Source: Sphingomonas_R arantia
GTDB lineage: Bacteria; Pseudomonadota; Alphaproteobacteria; Sphingomonadales; Sphingomonadaceae
Length of the DNA stretch: 64,000 bases
Reading direction: 5' to 3'
Assembly: GCF_042682045.1 (NCBI RefSeq)
Contig: NZ_JBHUGS010000004.1
Span: 1-64,000, forward strand
Under the pieces are notes generated by a model. That model was not told the origin of the DNA. It saw only the letters and a program-made list of their open reading frames with translations, and ran no database searches. Positions 15,835 through 23,638 of the stretch are shown here, piece after piece. Both the position numbers and the translations under genes were made by a program. How positions within the stretch are numbered: position 1 is the first letter of the stretch; each line of letters starts with the position of its first letter.

Positions 15835-17424
15835 TCACACCGGCCAATCATCGTCTTCGCCCCACTCGGACGGCGCTTGCTGATCACCCGCCGGCGTGCC
15901 GCTCGCGGCCGTGCCCGACGCCCCCTCGCCAGGTCGGATGCGGCCACCGCGGCGCATGACGCGCCCGTCGCCGCCCTTCCACTTCAGCAGCTGGCGATCG
16001 CCCAGCGCGATGCCGAACTTGGTCGTGCTGAGGATTTCGCGATCCCCGACCGAGTTGCGATCGCACCACGCCTTGTAGTCGGCGTAGAAGTCGCTCGATG
16101 CCTGCTTGGCGAGCGGGTCAGAGACGTCGACCCGCTCCGCGAACCACTCGCCAAAAGGGTTGGCCGCCCGGCGGTAGTCCTCCACCGCCTCGATGACCTC
16201 GGGCGGGACGTCCAGCTGCCCGCGCTCGATCCAGCGCGCCATACCCGCCAGCACCCAGTTGAGGATGCCCGGCCACTCGCGGACCAGCTGCTCCTCATAG
16301 CCCTTAATCAGGCCCTTTCCCTTGAACTGGTGCGGGAACATGATGACGATGATCCGTCGCCAGATGCCGTCGTCGTCGCCGGAGATCCGCGGCTTGGAGT
16401 TGCATTCCAGCAGCAGCTTCCCGCGCGGCACAAACTCGACCAGCTTTCGGCCATAGGGTTCGCGCGACGCAAGCCGGCCGCCACCGGTCAACGCCTTCAT
16501 CCGGCTTTCCGCCAACGCCTGGCCGCGCTTGGGCTCGGCCGTCGAGATGAACCGGGTGTCGCCCTGCATCCGAAAGATATCGGGCGTCGCCTCCGATCCC
16601 GACTTAGCGTTGCCCTCTTCCAGGAATGATTTCACGTCGGCCGTCAGGCCGTAGCTGTCCGCCATGTTGCGCAGCGTGTTGAGCGCGGTCGACTTGCCGT
16701 CGCCGCCTCGGCCTTGGCAGAAGAACGCCATCTGCTCCCGTGTCGAACCGGTGAAGCTGTACCCGATCACATCCTGGAAGAAGAGCCGGACCCGCTCGAT
16801 CGGCAGCGCCGTCTCGATATGCGAGTTCCATTTAGGACATTCGGCTGCCGGATCCCAGACGACCGCGCAGACCCGCGTGATCCGGTCGGCCGGGTCGTGC
16901 GGATCGAGCCGGAACCGCACCCGCTTGTCCGGCCCCTCGCGCCAGATCCGCAGGGTCCCGTTGCGCACGTTGAGCGCGAACGGCTCGCGATCGAACGCCT
17001 CGCGCGGCACCGACAGCAGATGGGACGCCTGTTGCAGCATGGCCGTCGTCCGGCCGGCATCACCCGATTTGACCGACCATTTGCGCAGGTTCAGCACCCG
17101 ATCGTCGCGCATGTCGGCGCTGCACCATTCGGGCAGTTCCTTGTCGGGGATGGAGATCAGCGCGTCGATCTGCGCGCGCATGCCTTTCGCCACCTGGTGC
17201 GCGTACAGCGCGGCGAGACGCTCGCCATGCTCCGCCGACCAGCGAGTATCGTCATAGGCGATCCAGCCCCAGCCATCGACGAAGGCGAGCCGCCCGGCCG
17301 TGATGGCTTTCAACCGTTCCGCGTTGCCGAGGTCGGACAGCTCGCACCATGCCAGCTGCACCGGGTCCACCGGCGTCAGGTCGATCCCGAAAGCATCTGC
17401 CTGCGGGTCCAGTTCGTCGTCCAT
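15835..17424 (-). CDS. D5/P4-type phage replicative helicase-primase
   Basis: This 529-residue protein starts at ATG 17424, 10 bp after the GapR-like gene. The D5_N region (WSAEHGERLAALYAHQVAKGM, WNSHIETALP) occupies residues ~60-240. An SF3 helicase follows: Walker A GRGGDGKST (~263-271), Walker B-like region KLLLECNSKPRISGDDDGIWRR (~365-386; sensor motif). The C-terminus is a D5-type wing and an acidic tail. With the separate toprim/CHC2 protein it forms a split primase-helicase. Helicase loading at the adjacent ACAGACA repeats is plausible. Confidence 0.9.
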   Translation of the reverse strand: MDDELDPQADAFGIDLTPVDPVQLAWCELSDLGNAERLKAITAGRLAFVDGWGWIAYDDTRWSAEHGERLAALYAHQVAKGMRAQIDALISIPDKELPEWCSADMRDDRVLNLRKWSVKSGDAGRTTAMLQQASHLLSVPREAFDREPFALNVRNGTLRIWREGPDKRVRFRLDPHDPADRITRVCAVVWDPAAECPKWNSHIETALPIERVRLFFQDVIGYSFTGSTREQMAFFCQGRGGDGKSTALNTLRNMADSYGLTADVKSFLEEGNAKSGSEATPDIFRMQGDTRFISTAEPKRGQALAESRMKALTGGGRLASREPYGRKLVEFVPRGKLLLECNSKPRISGDDDGIWRRIIVIMFPHQFKGKGLIKGYEEQLVREWPGILNWVLAGMARWIERGQLDVPPEVIEAVEDYRRAANPFGEWFAERVDVSDPLAKQASSDFYADYKAWCDRNSVGDREILSTTKFGIALGDRQLLKWKGGDGRVMRRGGRIRPGEGASGTAASGTPAGDQQAPSEWGEDDDWPV

Positions 17425-17433
17425 ATGCTTCCC

Positions 17434-18027
17434 TCAGTGCGTGGTGGTGGACGCGGCGCTTGCGAATGCGCGCGCTTCGCGGAGCGCCTTGCTGCGGGCG
17501 CTCTCCTTTCTCTTCGGCGCCGGCGTATCGGGCTCGACGGCCGCCAGCGGCACCCGGACCGGCAGTCCGCCGACCGATTCCTCGTAGATCGCGAGCAGGG
17601 CGTCGCCTTCGCGCACCTCGTCCGGATCCTTCGCGCGGCGCTCGATCATCCACCGCATCGTTGGAACGTTGAAGCCGCGACCGTTCGCCTCTTTAAGAAC
17701 GTCCTTGATGTCGCTGTTGATGGCCTTGCGCTCTTCGATCAGCCGCTCCACCCGTTCGAGGTAAGACACCAGCTCGGTCGCCGTGGCGTCGCGCTGCTCA
17801 TCCCGCGCCGCGGCGGCGATCGATTCGACGACGTCGAGGGCGCCGCTAAGCCCGTATTCCCCGACCAGATCACCGGCGATTGAAACGATGCCGCGATACC
17901 GCTCCGCCGCGTCGCCGGCCTCGGCAGCATCCGGTCGCGCGTCTCCGCTCACATCAGCAGTTGCGCCGGGCACCGAGCTCGACGGCCGGTCGAACGCACC
18001 GCTGTGGCGGTCCCACGGGTTCGTCAT
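17434..18027 (-). CDS. GapR-like (DUF2312) DNA-binding protein
   Basis: This 197-residue protein starts at ATG 18027, overlapping the toprim gene by 4 bp. Residues ~90-155 (LVSYLERVERLIEERKAINSD, ADIKDVL-type helix, GFNVPTMRWMIERRAKDPDE) match the GapR/DUF2312 fold: a long coiled helix followed by two short helices. Cellular GapR of alphaproteobacteria binds overtwisted AT-rich DNA and aids topoisomerases during replication. Here it lies between primase and helicase genes, with an extra ~85-residue N-terminus and a basic tail, so a phage replication role is likely. Confidence 0.82.
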   Translation of the reverse strand: MTNPWDRHSGAFDRPSSSVPGATADVSGDARPDAAEAGDAAERYRGIVSIAGDLVGEYGLSGALDVVESIAAAARDEQRDATATELVSYLERVERLIEERKAINSDIKDVLKEANGRGFNVPTMRWMIERRAKDPDEVREGDALLAIYEESVGGLPVRVPLAAVEPDTPAPKRKESARSKALREARAFASAASTTTH

Positions 18028-19259
18028 GCGACGCGCCCCTCGGACCGGATATGATCGTTGAAATCCATGCCCAGCGGCGGACGACGCGCCGATACCGTCC
18101 CGACACCCGGCGTCCGCCGCCATGCCTGGACGGCGAGGCTCGCGCAGATCTCGGCGCGCTGCAGCGTCCCGATCTCGCCGCGCTCGCGCCTCGCACCGCG
18201 TGTTCGCTGGATCAGCCGATCGCGCAATGGTTTCATGTCGGCATCGACCAGCACGACGACGTCGCCGGCATCGGGGATCGTGAGCGGCGGCTTGAGCGGG
18301 TCGGACTGGATCGCCCACAGCGGGATTGCGCCGCGCGCATCCTTCATCAACCCGCCTTCCAGATTGCCGAGGCTCAACACCGCAAGCGCCCGCACCGGCC
18401 GCCCGGCGGCGATCATTTGCTGCGCCATCGACCAGACCGTCTCGATCCCCTCACCGACGAGCAACGGCCCGGACGACGGTTCGCCATCGATCGGCGTCAG
18501 CCAGCAGCCCGCGCCGCGCGCCGGTCCCCACATCTTGCGCGCGGCGACTTCGCTGCCGTCCCGCATGCGCAGCACCGCCTTGGCTCGACCGTGCGGTGCC
18601 AGATACGTCGCGTGGACGCCGACGCGATCGACCAGCCGGGAGAAGCGCGTGCCGAGCACGACATCCATCCGAACGATCATCGCCGGTGCGGTCCAGCCCG
18701 CTTCCGGATCCGCACCCTCGCGCCACGGCAGGACCGGGCAACGCGGGTGATAGCGCAGCAGATCGATGGCACCTGGCAACCCGTCCGGGTCCAGCCCGCG
18801 CGACCGCAACCATGCTTCGACGATCTCGTCGCGCGCCGGTTGAGCCGTGTTCCAGATATGGGTTCCGACCACCGCGCTGTCGACGCGATCGCCGTGTGCG
18901 GCCGACCGCTCGGCACGCTCCGTCTCCCGAGCCGCTCTCGCGACCAGGATGCGCTCCGCATCGCCCGCCAGCACCTTCGCCGCTGCGTAACGGGCGGCCC
19001 CATCCTCGCCGTGACCGCCCAGGATGGCCTCTAACAGGATCGCATCGCCGCCGCGCTGGCATGCGTGGCAAAGCCAGAACGGCCCCTTGTCCTCCGCCTG
19101 GAACGCATCGCTCTTTGATCGTTCGCCCGCACCGCAGAACGGGCATGGCCCTCGCAGGTAGCGCCCGCGCAGGGCAAGCTTTACGTCATGACGCGCCGCG
19201 ACCTCGCCGGCGCTGACCTTGCGGGCGCGCTGAAAAAGATCGGGGTCGGCATGGTTCAC
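18024..19259 (-). CDS. CHC2 zinc-finger/toprim primase-like protein
   Basis: This 411-residue protein starts at GTG 19259 in a 4-bp GTGA overlap with the upstream gene. An N-terminal zinc ribbon, CPFCGAGE...FWLCHACQRGG, is CHC2-like. The central part has GVHATYLAPHGRAK. A toprim core follows with LLVGEGIETVWSM (Glu motif) and DVVVLVDADMKP (DxD). It ends MDFNDHIRSEGRVA, the typical DxNDxL-like end of phage toprim proteins. It synthesises RNA primers for phage DNA replication together with the D5 helicase. Confidence 0.88.
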   Translation of the reverse strand: MNHADPDLFQRARKVSAGEVAARHDVKLALRGRYLRGPCPFCGAGERSKSDAFQAEDKGPFWLCHACQRGGDAILLEAILGGHGEDGAARYAAAKVLAGDAERILVARAARETERAERSAAHGDRVDSAVVGTHIWNTAQPARDEIVEAWLRSRGLDPDGLPGAIDLLRYHPRCPVLPWREGADPEAGWTAPAMIVRMDVVLGTRFSRLVDRVGVHATYLAPHGRAKAVLRMRDGSEVAARKMWGPARGAGCWLTPIDGEPSSGPLLVGEGIETVWSMAQQMIAAGRPVRALAVLSLGNLEGGLMKDARGAIPLWAIQSDPLKPPLTIPDAGDVVVLVDADMKPLRDRLIQRTRGARRERGEIGTLQRAEICASLAVQAWRRTPGVGTVSARRPPLGMDFNDHIRSEGRVA

Positions 19260-20056
19260 CGACCGGACCCATCCTGCTGATCGGCCTGCACGCCGCGCTC
19301 GATTGCGGCCGTCAGGAACGTTCCGAACTCCGCCCCGCTCGCCCGCCAGGCGCGCAGCACCGCGGCCGACAGGAACGGCTTACTATCCGGCACCGGCTCC
19401 GGCGCGATCGCGGCGGGCTGCACCGGCGCGTCCAGCTGCTTGACGAGCTCCAGCGTCGCTGGCCCGAGCCCCATGTCGCGCGCGTTCGCGTGCTTGATCA
19501 GCCGGTCCAGCAACGGCCCGGTGACGCTGAACGTGACCTGCCGCTTTTCGCCGGGAGTGGCGGGACGTACGAGGATGGGAGCTTCAGGCATCGGCGTGTC
19601 CACTTTGCGAGGGGAAGGGGGCGGCGCGGGCTTCGCGACCGGCCGGGGAGGGGGCGCCGCGGGCAGCGTTGGCGGAGCGGGTCGGGGCACCGGCTGGGAC
19701 GCCGCCGTCAATGCGGCCGCCTGACGGTTCGCCAGTCGCACCGCCGCCTCGCGCATCATGTCGACCCGCGACGGCGGCGCGGGCTCGACGGCCCGCCGCA
19801 CCGGCGGTGCCGCGACCACCTTGGACAACGGCGTCGGTTTCGCGCGACCGAACGTGATCGTCCGGTCCGCACCAACACCGTGGATCCGGATGCTACCCGC
19901 GTCCGCCAGATCGGCGAGCAGCGTGCGCGCCAGCTCGACGTTCGCGAACCCGAACCGCTCGACGATCGCCTCGTCCGACGGCATCGTCGTGCCTTCGTCC
20001 GCGCAGACGCGGATCCAGTCGAGCATGCTGCGCTTGTGAAAGACGCTGTGCTTCAT
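19256..20056 (-). CDS. Phage early protein with wHTH-like N-terminus and Pro/Ala linker
   Basis: This 266-residue protein starts at ATG 20056 and overlaps by 4 bp on both sides. The N-terminal ~70 residues (MLDWIRVCADEGTTMPSDEAIVERFGF, ARTLLADLADAGSIRIHG) resemble a winged-helix module. Residues ~75-150 are Pro/Ala-rich and disordered. A ribbon-helix-helix-like or helical end follows (KRQVTFSVTGPLLDRLIKHANARD, then an AAVLRAW helix). No named family was recognised. Context is the replication operon, so a DNA-binding replication accessory role is plausible. Confidence 0.72.
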   Translation of the reverse strand: MKHSVFHKRSMLDWIRVCADEGTTMPSDEAIVERFGFANVELARTLLADLADAGSIRIHGVGADRTITFGRAKPTPLSKVVAAPPVRRAVEPAPPSRVDMMREAAVRLANRQAAALTAASQPVPRPAPPTLPAAPPPRPVAKPAPPPSPRKVDTPMPEAPILVRPATPGEKRQVTFSVTGPLLDRLIKHANARDMGLGPATLELVKQLDAPVQPAAIAPEPVPDSKPFLSAAVLRAWRASGAEFGTFLTAAIERGVQADQQDGSGR

Positions 20057-20607
20057 CGTGCCGCCCCTGTTGCTTGTCCCGTTGCCAGGATCGTCACCAC
20101 CCGCCGCGTCGGTGCCGGCACGGTGCCGATGTGGATCACGTTCTTTTCCGCCAAGGCGCGCATGGCGGCGTCGCACGCTTCGTTCGGCAGTTCGGTTAAC
20201 TGCGCCAACTCGCGCAGCGATGGGCAGGGTCGAGCCAGCGCCGCACGCCGTGTCAGCACCTCTAAGACCGCATCCTCGGCAACAGCGTCTGATCTTGAAA
20301 CCGTAGCGTCACCATCATCGTCGAGCAGCATCGGCCGCGACGTCCGCCGTGCGACATAGTTGCGCCACTGGCCCTCACTGTCGCCCGCCAGGCGCTGGAA
20401 CAGCTGCACCAGACCAGCCTCGGCCAGCGACCGCATGGCCGCAGCGCCGGGTGATTTCGCCGGCAGCAGGCGCAGCCGCAGCCGCGTGGCATAGACGAAC
20501 TCGTCGCCCGGCTGCGCGACCGCCATCCAGGCCGACACGCGGTCCGGCGCGGCGACGACGCCAACCGCCTCGCCCGCCACGGGACGATCGTCGACCGACG
20601 CGCTCAC
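20053..20607 (-). CDS. Phage early protein with C-terminal winged-helix-like domain
   Basis: This 184-residue protein starts at GTG 20607, in a GTGA overlap with the upstream gene. The first half contains MAVAQPGDEFVYATRLRLRLLP. The C-terminal half (CPSLRELAQLTELPNEACDAAMRALAEKNVIHIG) has the spacing of a winged-helix with a beta wing (RRVVTILAT). Not matched to a named family. Overlaps of 4 bp at both ends make it part of the coupled early operon. Confidence 0.7.
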   Translation of the reverse strand: MSASVDDRPVAGEAVGVVAAPDRVSAWMAVAQPGDEFVYATRLRLRLLPAKSPGAAAMRSLAEAGLVQLFQRLAGDSEGQWRNYVARRTSRPMLLDDDGDATVSRSDAVAEDAVLEVLTRRAALARPCPSLRELAQLTELPNEACDAAMRALAEKNVIHIGTVPAPTRRVVTILATGQATGAAR

Positions 20608-20930
20608 GGTTGCGCCTGCCGCAGGCGAAGCCGCATGTTTTCGACCAGCGCGACGCCCAACTGCACGTGCAGTTCGGCCGCGTGGCCGACGTCCAGCGCG
20701 AATGCGACGCCGTCGCCCTCGATCAGAAACGGCAGCCCGGCGGCATCGGGCGCGCGAACTGTCCAGCGCCGACCGAACGACACTTCGCCTAGCGCGCAAT
20801 GCGGATGCATGATTGGCGAGAGAGGTACCCCGTCAACATCCGCGGTAGAGGTAAAGGGGGGAACTTTCTCCGCTAGCTGGGGAGGGAACACGGTCGCGTC
20901 CGCTGGAACTGTGTCGCCTGTACGCATCAT
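20604..20930 (-). CDS. Hypothetical phage early protein
   Basis: This protein is 108 residues from ATG 20930, with a second ATG at 20927; both lie in the overlap with the preceding gene's TGA. The segment LGEVSFGRRWTVRAPDAAG, then FALDVGHAAELHVQLGVAL, suggests a small beta-rich domain followed by an amphipathic helix. No family recognised. Upstream and downstream overlaps support its reality. Confidence 0.65.
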   Translation of the reverse strand: MMRTGDTVPADATVFPPQLAEKVPPFTSTADVDGVPLSPIMHPHCALGEVSFGRRWTVRAPDAAGLPFLIEGDGVAFALDVGHAAELHVQLGVALVENMRLRLRQAQP

Positions 20931-21400
20931 GCCGCGCTGCCCTGACTGGAGAATGGGGCCAACAGCTCCATCATCGCGTCGGCCGCCGCCCGGCTTTCAC
21001 CCTCCTCATGAGGAGCGATGAGGTTGTCCGCAGCGGCCGTGGCAAATCTGCCAAGATGACACATCGCCTGCGCCGCCGCATGGGCTGGACCTTGGCGCTG
21101 GCTTTCATCCGTTGGCTGAGCAACGTAACCTATGATCGCGAGGATGGCGTTCACGGCACGTGTGCCGATCACGGCTGCGATCGAAAGGGCATAGGAAAGC
21201 GACGGTTCTTTGCATTCGGCGACGTCGGGCTTCATGTAGCACCGTAGTGTGTTCACCGGCACGCCGCTCTCCGCGGCCAACGCCTCGGCCGTCCAAACGC
21301 GACGAACATGCACCTCTTGGCGAATGAGCCGGTGTAGCACCACTTTCACGCTATCGCGCGAAACTAGGGCGTCACTTGATACTGACGCTAATTGTTTCAT
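20927..21400 (-). CDS. CII-like phage regulatory protein (HTH)
   Basis: This 157-residue protein starts at ATG 21400, in an ATGA overlap with the small gene before it. Residues ~20-65 (VVLHRLIRQEVHVRRVWTAEALAAESGVPVNTLRCYMKPD) contain a helix-turn-helix like that of phage CII/YdaT-type activators. The remainder is helical and acidic. It is the third gene after the immunity region in the leftward early operon, the position of CII or CIII/O-type regulators. Exact role inferred. Confidence 0.68.
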   Translation of the reverse strand: MKQLASVSSDALVSRDSVKVVLHRLIRQEVHVRRVWTAEALAAESGVPVNTLRCYMKPDVAECKEPSLSYALSIAAVIGTRAVNAILAIIGYVAQPTDESQRQGPAHAAAQAMCHLGRFATAAADNLIAPHEEGESRAAADAMMELLAPFSSQGSAA

Positions 21401-21555
21401 GCTGCATCAGTCCCATCATGAAGATCACTCGACAGCACGCCCGCTTTCGCGAACTGCCGGAACCGCAGTGCATCGCGCGGTTCGCTACGCGGGCTGCGAC
21501 CGTCGACTGGTGGCAGGTCGCGGCTCCGATGAGCCTGTGCACGGCAGACGGTCAT
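21397..21555 (-). CDS. Tiny phage protein between Cro and CII-like genes
   Basis: This 52-residue frame has an ATG at 21555 overlapping the Cro-like TGA by 4 bp, and its own TGA overlaps the next ATG by 4 bp. It fills the otherwise empty gap exactly. The sequence starts MTVCRAQAHRSRDLPPVDG and ends DLHDGTDAA; basic first half, no family. Double translational coupling is the only evidence that it is real. Confidence 0.5.
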   Translation of the reverse strand: MTVCRAQAHRSRDLPPVDGRSPRSEPRDALRFRQFAKAGVLSSDLHDGTDAA

Positions 21556-21734
21556 GCTACGTCTGCTTGTTGGGGGGTGGGAGTAATCGCGCGCAGGGCA
21601 AGCCGGGTGCGTTCGTCGATCGCCATTACGCCACTTTCGAAACGCGAAATGGTCGCTTGGTGAAGGCCAAGCTTCGCAGCCATTTCGGCCTGGGTAATGC
21701 CAAGAGCTTTCCGGGTTTCGCGCATCTGGTTCAT
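21552..21734 (-). CDS. Cro-like HTH repressor
   Basis: This 60-residue XRE-type protein starts at ATG 21734 (an alternative ATG is at 21725). The helix-turn-helix MRETRKALGITQAEMAAKLGLHQATISRFESG is textbook, so it would be a DNA-binding dimer. It is the first gene of the leftward early operon and faces away from the larger repressor gene, so it is the Cro equivalent. No Shine-Dalgarno is visible; translation may be near-leaderless from a promoter in the 21,740-21,800 operator region. Confidence 0.85.
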   Translation of the reverse strand: MNQMRETRKALGITQAEMAAKLGLHQATISRFESGVMAIDERTRLALRAITPTPQQADVA

Positions 21735-21745
21735 GCGGTCGATAT

Positions 21746-21759
21746 ATGCGTCGACGCAT
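21746..21759. promoter_or_regulatory. Operator palindrome 1, immunity region
   Basis: ATGCGTCGACGCAT is a perfect 14-bp palindrome lying between the divergent Cro-like and repressor genes, 12 bp from the Cro-like start. With the sites at 21777 and 23638 it defines the consensus ATRCGYCGRCGYAT. This is the expected location of repressor/Cro binding. Confidence 0.75.
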
Positions 21760-21776
21760 GAACAAGCAAACGGAAT

Positions 21777-21790
21777 ATACGCCGGCGTAT
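21777..21790. promoter_or_regulatory. Operator palindrome 2, immunity region
   Basis: ATACGCCGGCGTAT is a second perfect 14-bp palindrome with centre 31 bp (about three helical turns) from operator 1. It matches the same consensus. If the repressor starts at 21827, both sites are in its 5' untranslated/promoter region, allowing autoregulation. Confidence 0.75.
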
Positions 21791-21826
21791 TGGACGCCGC
21801 TCCCGCCGGTGGATTATGCGCTACGC

Positions 21827-22522
21827 ATGAGTGTTTTCGCCAGCAACGTCGCAGCGATCCTGCGCGAGCATCGGCAGGAAGCAGTCGCTGCCGCCTGCGG
21901 CGTGTCGCAGCCCACAATCAGCCGGTGGGTAAATGGGGCCGTTCCGAAGCTGGCAGGGCTGCAGCTGCTTGCCCAGTATGTCGGCGCGACCGTTCATCAA
22001 CTTACCGAAGTTCCGATGGCTGAGTGGCATACGGCGATCGTCAACGCCCCCGCGCCGCCGTCTTCGGTCGTGCCCGACCAAGCGCCGACCCGCTCGGTTT
22101 CGTCAGGTGAACTGGCGCAGGTCGCCCGTCTTGATCTCTCGCTGCCAATGGGGCCAGGCGCCACGGTCGACGATTTCGTCGAGGACGAGCCGCTGACGTT
22201 CGAACTATCCTATGTTCGGTCATTCACCCGCACACCGCCACATCGGCTAAAGATCGCGCAAGGGGTGGGCGACAGCATGTTCCCGACGCTCGTCTCCGCC
22301 GACCTAGTATGGATCGACACGACCCAGAACCAGCTTCTGCATTCGGACCGAATTTACGCGGCATCAATCAACGGCGGCGCCGCTATCAAGCGGTTGCGAC
22401 CGGTCGCCGGCGGCAAGCGGGTGCTGGTAATCTCGGATAACAAGACGATCGAGCCTTACGAGGTCGACGCCGACGATGTCGTGATCTGGGGCAGGGTGAT
22501 CCGCTTCGCGCGTGATCTGTGA
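21827..22522 (+). CDS. CI-like phage repressor (XRE HTH + S24 peptidase-like)
   Basis: This is 231 residues from ATG 21827; in-frame ATGs at 21746 and 21758 would add up to 27 residues but would place both operator palindromes in coding sequence. The HTH is AAACGVSQPTISRWVNGAVP. The C-terminal S24/LexA-like domain has GVGDSMFPTL (Ser-Met, the autocleavage Ser of this family), KRLRPVAGGKRVLVISDN with the Lys region, and VIWGRVIRFARDL. It keeps the prophage silent and could respond to RecA/SOS, though some S24-like repressors are non-cleavable. Confidence 0.9.
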   Translation: MSVFASNVAAILREHRQEAVAAACGVSQPTISRWVNGAVPKLAGLQLLAQYVGATVHQLTEVPMAEWHTAIVNAPAPPSSVVPDQAPTRSVSSGELAQVARLDLSLPMGPGATVDDFVEDEPLTFELSYVRSFTRTPPHRLKIAQGVGDSMFPTLVSADLVWIDTTQNQLLHSDRIYAASINGGAAIKRLRPVAGGKRVLVISDNKTIEPYEVDADDVVIWGRVIRFARDL

Positions 22523-22534
22523 CGGATATTTAGT

Positions 22535-22831
22535 ATGAACTCGGTTAGGATCCTGACGCCTGCGCAGATCAAAGAGGTTGCTGAGTGCATAAACGAACGC
22601 GTTGCTGATCCCGAAGACCCTTGCCCAAATTGCGGGAAGCTGCACTCAACAGTCGTTGAGTACGGATCGCAGATGAGCTTCGCGTACGTGAATGGTCATC
22701 CGAATGTGTCGTTGCCGATCGTAGTGACCGTGTGCCAGCATTGCGGTTTCCTTCGTCAGTTCTCCGCAATGCACCTAGGTTTGTCCTTCTTACCAGGCAT
22801 CACCCCAGACGAGGAACCTACCGTTGGCTGA
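22535..22831 (+). CDS. Zinc-ribbon-like phage protein
   Basis: This 98-residue protein starts at ATG 22535, 12 bp after the repressor gene, so it is probably expressed in lysogens. CPNCGKLHS and VTVCQHCGFLRQFS supply two CxxC pairs 45 residues apart, a zinc ribbon. The N-terminus (LTPAQIKEVAECINERV) is a helix. No named family. Co-transcription with the repressor hints at a lysogeny-associated function such as host interaction or exclusion. Confidence 0.7.
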   Translation: MNSVRILTPAQIKEVAECINERVADPEDPCPNCGKLHSTVVEYGSQMSFAYVNGHPNVSLPIVVTVCQHCGFLRQFSAMHLGLSFLPGITPDEEPTVG

Positions 22832-23228
22832 ACCAGGGGGGAATGTTTTCCCGTTTCGAGCACCTCCAGAACAGCGCCCGCAGCCGGACGAACCGGGCAC
22901 CTTGAACGGCGGGGGCGGCGGTGGCACATACAACGGCATGGTTCCGATCAAAGATTACGTCGACAAGGCGGATGAAGCGGTAGAGTCCCGCCTCATGGCG
23001 AAGCTTGACGGCCTGCCGACCAAGGCCACGATCTGGGGGTCGGCTGGTGCTCTGTTCCTCGGCACCTTGGCAGTGCTCTCGTTCGCAGGCGATCGGTTCG
23101 ACGCAGGCATCGGCAACGCCGACACGCGGCAGGCGCAGCTACAGCGCGACCAGATCCAGGACGCGGCGGCAGCAGCGAACGCCCGCAAGCTAGACGAACT
23201 CTTGCGACGGACGCCTGCACCCAAGTGA
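22824..23228 (+). CDS. Single-pass membrane protein, lysogeny operon
   Basis: This protein is 134 residues from a TTG at 22824 that overlaps the previous stop. A Gly/Pro-rich N-terminus precedes a helix (VPIKDYVDKADEAVESRLMAKLDGL), a membrane segment (TIWGSAGALFLGTLAVLSFAGD, residues ~67-89) and a C-terminal coiled coil (RQAQLQRDQIQDAAAAANARKLDELL). The topology recalls small phage or plasmid membrane proteins involved in exclusion or holin-like functions, but no family match. Starts are inferred from coupling. Confidence 0.65.
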   Translation: MAEPGGNVFPFRAPPEQRPQPDEPGTLNGGGGGGTYNGMVPIKDYVDKADEAVESRLMAKLDGLPTKATIWGSAGALFLGTLAVLSFAGDRFDAGIGNADTRQAQLQRDQIQDAAAAANARKLDELLRRTPAPK

Positions 23229-23638
23229 CGATAACGACGCTGTCGCTCATGGTGGTTGGCGTCGATTACCAGAACCAGCGCGGCCCGGCGCGGCGCTTCG
23301 AAGTAGAGCTATGCGCTCCCGGCGACCCGGTCGAGCTAGTCCCAGAACCAAAGAACCCCGTCGATCCGCACGCCATCAAAGTGATGAGCGAGCGGGGCGT
23401 CCAGCTGGGCTATCTCACCGCCGAACGCGCGCCGTGGATCGGCAGCCAGATGTCATCCGGCGCCGACGTGCGCGCCATATTCCAAGCGATCAGCGGCAAG
23501 AGCGCGATCATCCGCGTGACGCTGGACGGCAGTGACCCAGTCCTTCCCCCGCCACCCCTGCCGCGCGAACCCGAACCGGTGGAATCGTTCGACGACGGTA
23601 GCGGCTTCTATCCGGACTATATTCCGCCGGACGACTAA
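23225..23638 (+). CDS. HIRAN-domain protein
   Basis: This is 137 residues from GTG 23225 (GTGA overlap). VVGVDYQNQRGPARRFEVELCAPGDPVELVPEP, VDPHAIKVMSERGVQLGYLT and the strand IFQAISGK are the HIRAN pattern: an N-terminal strand, PxNxxDxxAI-like motif, then the GYL strand. HIRAN domains bind DNA ends in HLTF/Rad5 helicases; stand-alone copies occur in bacteria and phages. An acidic disordered tail follows. It is the last gene before the second operator cluster. Confidence 0.82.
   Translation: MTITTLSLMVVGVDYQNQRGPARRFEVELCAPGDPVELVPEPKNPVDPHAIKVMSERGVQLGYLTAERAPWIGSQMSSGADVRAIFQAISGKSAIIRVTLDGSDPVLPPPPLPREPEPVESFDDGSGFYPDYIPPDD

Noticed and set aside
21746..21826. Repressor start at 21746 or 21758
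   Set aside because: Would put both perfect operator palindromes within the coding sequence and adds a Pro/Tyr-rich stretch not typical of XRE repressors; start at 21827 preferred, not proven.
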